From the NCBI GenBank assembly GCA_020852925.1, contig JADYZU010000028.1:62001-126000 (forward strand): a stretch of DNA of 64,000 nt, given 5' to 3'. The notes below the pieces were generated by a model. The model had not been told where the DNA came from, searched no databases, and worked only from the letters and a program-made list of their open reading frames with translations. The stretch is from Rubellimicrobium sp. (lineage in GTDB: Bacteria > Pseudomonadota > Alphaproteobacteria > Rhodobacterales > Rhodobacteraceae). A program made the translations under genes and the position numbers. Positions 60,985 through 64,000 of this stretch are shown piece after piece; position 1 is the first letter of the stretch; every line of letters starts with the position of its first letter.

Positions 60985-61839
60985 CTAGCCCCTTTGTGAC
61001 GGATGCCAGAATGTCAGCCGTCTTTCGATCCACACGATCAGCCCGTAGGTGACGCTTCCCGCCAGTGCGCCGACCAGGATGGCCGACCACACCATGTCGA
61101 GTTGCAGCCGCCCGTTCGAGGCCGAGATGCGGAACCCCACGCCCTCGGTCGGAGAGCCGAAGAATTCGGCAACGATGGCGCCGATCATCGCCAGCGTCGA
61201 GGCGATCTTGAGCCCGTTGAAGAAGAAGGGCAGCGCCGCCGGCAGGCGCAGCCTGAGCAGCGTCTGCCAGTAACCCGCCGCCCAGGTGCGCATCTGGTCG
61301 CGCTGCATCTGCGTGGTGTCCTTGAGGCCGGCGACGATGTTCACCAGCATCGGGAAGAACACCATGACGACGACCACCGCCGCCTTGGATTCCCAGCCGA
61401 ATCCATACCACATGACAAAGATCGGCGCCGTGCCGACGATGGGCAGCGCCGCCATGAAGCTGGCCACCGGCAGCAGGCCGCGGCCCAGGCCGGGAAAGCG
61501 GTCCACGAGGATCGCGGTGACAAGGGCCGCGGCCGTGCCGATCAGCAGACCGCTGAAGGCGCCCTTCACGATGGTCTGGACAAAATCGGCCCACATCATC
61601 GGCAGGTTGCCGAAGAAGGCCGCGGCGATGTCGGTGGGCGCGGGCAGGATCACCCGCGGCACGTCAAGGGTGCGCACCACCATCTGCCAGACGATCAGGA
61701 CGCCCGCCCCGAAGATCAGCGGCACCGCCAGACGCACCCACGCCTGGCGGTGCCCGCTCCCTGCCGTCAGTTGCACATTGAGCGCCCAGAGCGCGAGCCA
61801 CACCACCAGGACCGGAAGAAGCGCCTGCATCGTGCTCAT
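60985..61839 (-). CDS. ABC transporter permease (TauC/SsuC-like), second of two
   Basis: Inner-membrane permease of 284 residues with about six helices. The coupling loop is QMRTWAAGYWQTLLRLRLPA followed by ALPFFFNGLKIASTLAMIGA. PTEGVGFRISASNGRLQLD is the conserved loop before the last helices. The gene overlaps the other permease by four bases and lies 42 bases before the binding-protein gene, so the complex would be a heterodimeric permease. Confidence 0.92.
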   Translation of the reverse strand: MSTMQALLPVLVVWLALWALNVQLTAGSGHRQAWVRLAVPLIFGAGVLIVWQMVVRTLDVPRVILPAPTDIAAAFFGNLPMMWADFVQTIVKGAFSGLLIGTAAALVTAILVDRFPGLGRGLLPVASFMAALPIVGTAPIFVMWYGFGWESKAAVVVVMVFFPMLVNIVAGLKDTTQMQRDQMRTWAAGYWQTLLRLRLPAALPFFFNGLKIASTLAMIGAIVAEFFGSPTEGVGFRISASNGRLQLDMVWSAILVGALAGSVTYGLIVWIERRLTFWHPSQRG

Positions 61840-62786
61840 GCCGGGGCCCCCATGATCCGGCCGAGGCGCCGCTCGATCCAGCCGATGAGCGCGACCAGAA
61901 GCGCCGCGATCACCGCCGCAACCAGAAGCGCGGCCCAGATCTTGGCAGTCTGACCATAGTAACTGGCCGAGAAGATCTGCGCCCCAAGGCCGCCGCGCTG
62001 CACCGGCAGTTCGCCGACGATAGTGCCCACCAGGCTGGCCGCGATCCCGACCTTGAGCGAGGCGAACAGATAGGGCACCGAGGCGGGCAGGCGCAGGTTC
62101 CAGAACTGTTGCGGCCCCGAGGCATTCCAGGTGCGCATCTGGTCAAGCTGCATGGAATCGGGGGCGCGCAGCCCCTTGACCATGCCGACGACCACCGGAA
62201 AGAACGACAGATAGGCGCTGATGATCGCCTTGGGCATGAGTCCCTGCACGCCCATGGAATTGGCGACGACGATGATCATGGGCGCAAGCGCCACGATCGG
62301 CACCGTCTGGCTGATGACCGCCCAGGGCATCACCGACAGGTCCATGGCCCGGTTGTAGACGATGCCGATGGCCAGCGCGATGCCAAGGCCCGCGCCGATC
62401 AGGAAACCGGCCACCGTGGCGGCAAGCGTGACACCCGTATGATAGACCAGCGACCGGTTGGACCAATGCCCGGATTCGACGATGCCGCGGCGCGAGAACA
62501 GTTCTTCGGCGATGGTCGATTCGTAGAACTCCGCCGCGATCTGCTGGGGCGAGGGCAGCGCCGGGCGCTCCACGCTCCAGCTTCCGCCCAGGGCGCCCAG
62601 GTTGTTCAGCACCAGCGACCAGGTGCCCGCCTCCTGCCGCGCGCGCGCGCCTTCGGGGGTGATGACGGCGCCCGCGCGTTCGGCGGCGGTCAGCGTGTCG
62701 CGCACGTTCATCGGCACGCAGGCCAGATACCACAGCGCGACCAGCGCGACGATGACGGCAAGGACGGGTCCGAGCGCACCCTTCAT
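61836..62786 (-). CDS. ABC transporter permease (TauC/SsuC-like), first of two
   Basis: Permease of 316 residues starting MKGALGPVLAVIVALVALWYL. A periplasmic insertion of about 70 residues follows the first helix (NVRDTLTAAERAGAVITPEG and on), which is longer than in TauC. The coupling loop is LDQMRTWNASGPQQFWNLRL then PASVPYLFASLKVGIAASLV. The start overlaps a small membrane-protein gene by four bases; the end overlaps the second permease by four. All genes of this set are translationally linked. Confidence 0.9.
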   Translation of the reverse strand: MKGALGPVLAVIVALVALWYLACVPMNVRDTLTAAERAGAVITPEGARARQEAGTWSLVLNNLGALGGSWSVERPALPSPQQIAAEFYESTIAEELFSRRGIVESGHWSNRSLVYHTGVTLAATVAGFLIGAGLGIALAIGIVYNRAMDLSVMPWAVISQTVPIVALAPMIIVVANSMGVQGLMPKAIISAYLSFFPVVVGMVKGLRAPDSMQLDQMRTWNASGPQQFWNLRLPASVPYLFASLKVGIAASLVGTIVGELPVQRGGLGAQIFSASYYGQTAKIWAALLVAAVIAALLVALIGWIERRLGRIMGAPA

Positions 62787-62965
62787 CCGCGCCTCCGCCA
62801 GGCATGAACCGCCCAGGCCGCGATCCCCGCCAGCATGAGCCAGCCTGCCGCCGCCTCGACTGGCCGCAGCGGCGCATCGCGCCACAGCAGCGTCCAGAGC
62901 AGCAGCGCCGCCGCCACCGCGGCGCCGATGCCGGTTGCCTTGCTGCGACGGTCAATCATCGACAT
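62783..62965 (-). CDS. Small two-helix membrane protein inside the ABC operon
   Basis: A 60-residue protein I do not recognise. It has a basic start (MSMIDRRSKATG), helix AAVAAALLLWTLLW, a short loop RDAPLRPVEAA, helix GWLMLAGIAAWAVHAW and a basic end RRRG. It overlaps the ATPase gene by 14 bases and the permease by four, which argues for a translated gene and not a chance frame. An ATG at 62959 is an alternative start. It may be an accessory membrane subunit. Confidence 0.65.
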   Translation of the reverse strand: MSMIDRRSKATGIGAAVAAALLLWTLLWRDAPLRPVEAAAGWLMLAGIAAWAVHAWRRRG

Positions 62966-63752
62966 GCCCCGCCCGCAGCCCCTCGCGCACGCGGTGGGAA
63001 ATGGCGATGAATTCGGCCGAATCGCGGATGTCGAGCGGCCGCACCCGGGGCAGCGTGCTCTCGATCACGTCGGTGATGCGGCCGGGGCGCGGTGACATGA
63101 CCACGATCTTGGTGGACAGATAGACCGCCTCGGGGATCGAATGGGTGACGAAACCGATGGTCTTGCCGGTCCGGTCCCACAGGCGCAACAGTTCCTCGTT
63201 CAGGCGGTCGCGCACGATCTCATCAAGCGCGCCAAAGGGTTCGTCCATGAGCAGGATATCGGCGTCAAAGGCCAGCGCGCGCGCGATGCTGGCGCGCTGC
63301 TGCATGCCGCCCGACAGTTGCCAGGGGAACTTCTTCTCGAACCCGGCAAGTTCCACAAGTTCGAGAACCCGCTGCATCCGCTCCATCCGCTCGGCCTTGG
63401 GGAACCCCATGATCTCGAGCGGCAGGCGGATGTTGCCGCCGATGGTGCGCCAGGGATAGAGGCCGGCCGCCTGAAAGACATAGCCGTAGGCGCGACTGCG
63501 GCGGGCCTGATCCGGGGTCATGCCGTTCACATGCAGGCCGCCCCCCGTGGGTTCCTCAAGCCCGGCGATGCAACGCAGGAGCGTGGTCTTGCCACAGCCC
63601 GAAGGGCCGATGAAGCTGACGAATTCGCCCTTGCCGATCGCCAGGTTCACATCGCGCAGCGCCTGCACCGGACCGTCGCCGGTCTGGAACACCAGGTTGA
63701 GGTTCTCGGCGGTGATGACGGGTTCGGACAACCGGGGGGCCATGTCACGCAT
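62952..63752 (-). CDS. ABC transporter ATP-binding protein (TauB/SsuB/ThiZ type)
   Basis: ATPase of 266 residues. Walker A is GPSGCGKTT, the Q-loop VFQAAGLYPW, the signature LSGGMQQRASIARAL, and Walker B ILLMDEPFGALD. The switch His is in FVTHSIPEAVYLSTKIVVMS. The sequence fits the nitrate/taurine/pyrimidine transporter ATPase group. It is the first gene of the transporter set after the dihydropyrimidinase gene, with a 72-base gap that shows no confident promoter. Confidence 0.93.
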   Translation of the reverse strand: MRDMAPRLSEPVITAENLNLVFQTGDGPVQALRDVNLAIGKGEFVSFIGPSGCGKTTLLRCIAGLEEPTGGGLHVNGMTPDQARRSRAYGYVFQAAGLYPWRTIGGNIRLPLEIMGFPKAERMERMQRVLELVELAGFEKKFPWQLSGGMQQRASIARALAFDADILLMDEPFGALDEIVRDRLNEELLRLWDRTGKTIGFVTHSIPEAVYLSTKIVVMSPRPGRITDVIESTLPRVRPLDIRDSAEFIAISHRVREGLRAGHVDD

Positions 63753-63824
63753 CGTCGTGTCCGCGGTGGGTCATCGGCATGGCACGATCCCTGTGCCGGG
63801 AAAGGTTCTGATCCGGAGCACCGC

Positions 63825-64000
63825 CTATACCCCGCTGGCCGGAATACCGCTGCGCGCGACCGGGCGGGGGTTGGTCAGTTCCTTCCAGGCCGAGAGCGCC
63901 CGGTTCACCGGGGTGTTGGCCTCGCGCCGGACGAATTCGCCGTGGCCCTCGCCGCCGGTGACGCGCCCGTCCTCGAACACCACCTTGCCGCGCGACAGAG
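63825..64000 (-). CDS. hydA: Dihydropyrimidinase, C-terminal end only (rest outside window)
   Basis: Only the last 57 codons are in the window: LSRGKVVFEDGRVTGGEGHG, then EFVRREANTPVNRALSAWKE and a short tail ending SGV and TAG. A final beta-sandwich strand with RGKVV-(W/F)-EDG and GHGxFVRR is typical of dihydropyrimidinase/D-hydantoinase, which opens the ring of dihydrouracil, dihydrothymine or hydantoins. Its position at the head of the NMT1-type ABC set supports a pyrimidine-breakdown operon. The assignment rests on a short segment. Confidence 0.7.
   Translation of the reverse strand, partial: LSRGKVVFEDGRVTGGEGHGEFVRREANTPVNRALSAWKELTNPRPVARSGIPASGV

Overview
The window is about two-thirds G+C, densely packed and gene-rich. 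Its content points to an alphaproteobacterium of the Rhodobacterales (Rhodobacter/Paracoccus relatives). Evidence: a petP-petR regulator pair, a serC-type leader upstream of serC-serA, efp divergent from an epmA-like gene, xseB-ispA-dxs, and many ABC transport operons. No phage, transposase, plasmid or CRISPR feature was seen. Both edges cut genes: a hybrid sensor kinase on the left and the end of a dihydropyrimidinase on the right.

Layout. 1-1401: end of a PAS-containing hybrid histidine kinase. 1647-8983: oligopeptide/dipeptide-type ABC operon with a class V PLP enzyme and its own FadR-type GntR regulator. 9047-10491: a secreted protein of unknown function and a MarR regulator with a Cys/His-rich tail. 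10631-11446: alpha/beta hydrolase. 11526-17188: an alginate-like polysaccharide locus, with an Alg44-like PilZ protein and Alg8-like glycosyltransferase on the plus strand facing an AlgD-like GDP-mannose dehydrogenase and a 35-repeat RTX protein on the minus strand. 17376-30748: a pentose/pentitol regulon. Its minus-strand arm has a sugar ABC transporter, rpiA, an RpiR regulator, a HAD phosphatase, a xylulokinase-like kinase and an aldehyde dehydrogenase. Its plus-strand arm has a 2-keto-3-deoxypentonate dehydratase-like protein, a 2-hydroxyacid dehydrogenase, an SDR and a xylitol dehydrogenase. Three near-identical palindromes at its promoters look like one operator. 30794-36399: ilvE, petPR, xseB-ispA-dxs and tRNA-Pro(CGG).

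36451-47007: mostly housekeeping and small transport genes (DMT permease, leuB, arfB, queuosine-precursor transporter, mepA, MFS, YggT, TauE/SafE), plus a large unknown membrane protein and an odd structured RNA-like element that matches the 3' end of 16S rRNA. 47024-50956: serine biosynthesis (serB divergent from serC-serA) with a palindromic leader. 51051-53367: a YdeI-like protein, efp, and an epmA homologue broken by one in-frame amber codon. 53538-57809: pnp, a short glycosyltransferase-like protein, an L,D-transpeptidase and galE. 57877-64000: an oxoprolinase-family protein and an NMT1/THI5-type ABC transporter next to dihydropyrimidinase, suggesting uptake and breakdown of pyrimidines or hydantoin-like compounds.

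The observations I rate highest are the compact alginate-type synthase locus with a degenerate PilZ motif, the three-site operator defining the pentose regulon, the 16S-tail-like RNA element at 41.05-41.21 kb, the amber-interrupted epmA beside an efp that keeps its modifiable lysine, and an aldehyde dehydrogenase with Gln in place of the usual catalytic Glu. All functions are read from sequence motifs and recalled family knowledge; no database search was run.
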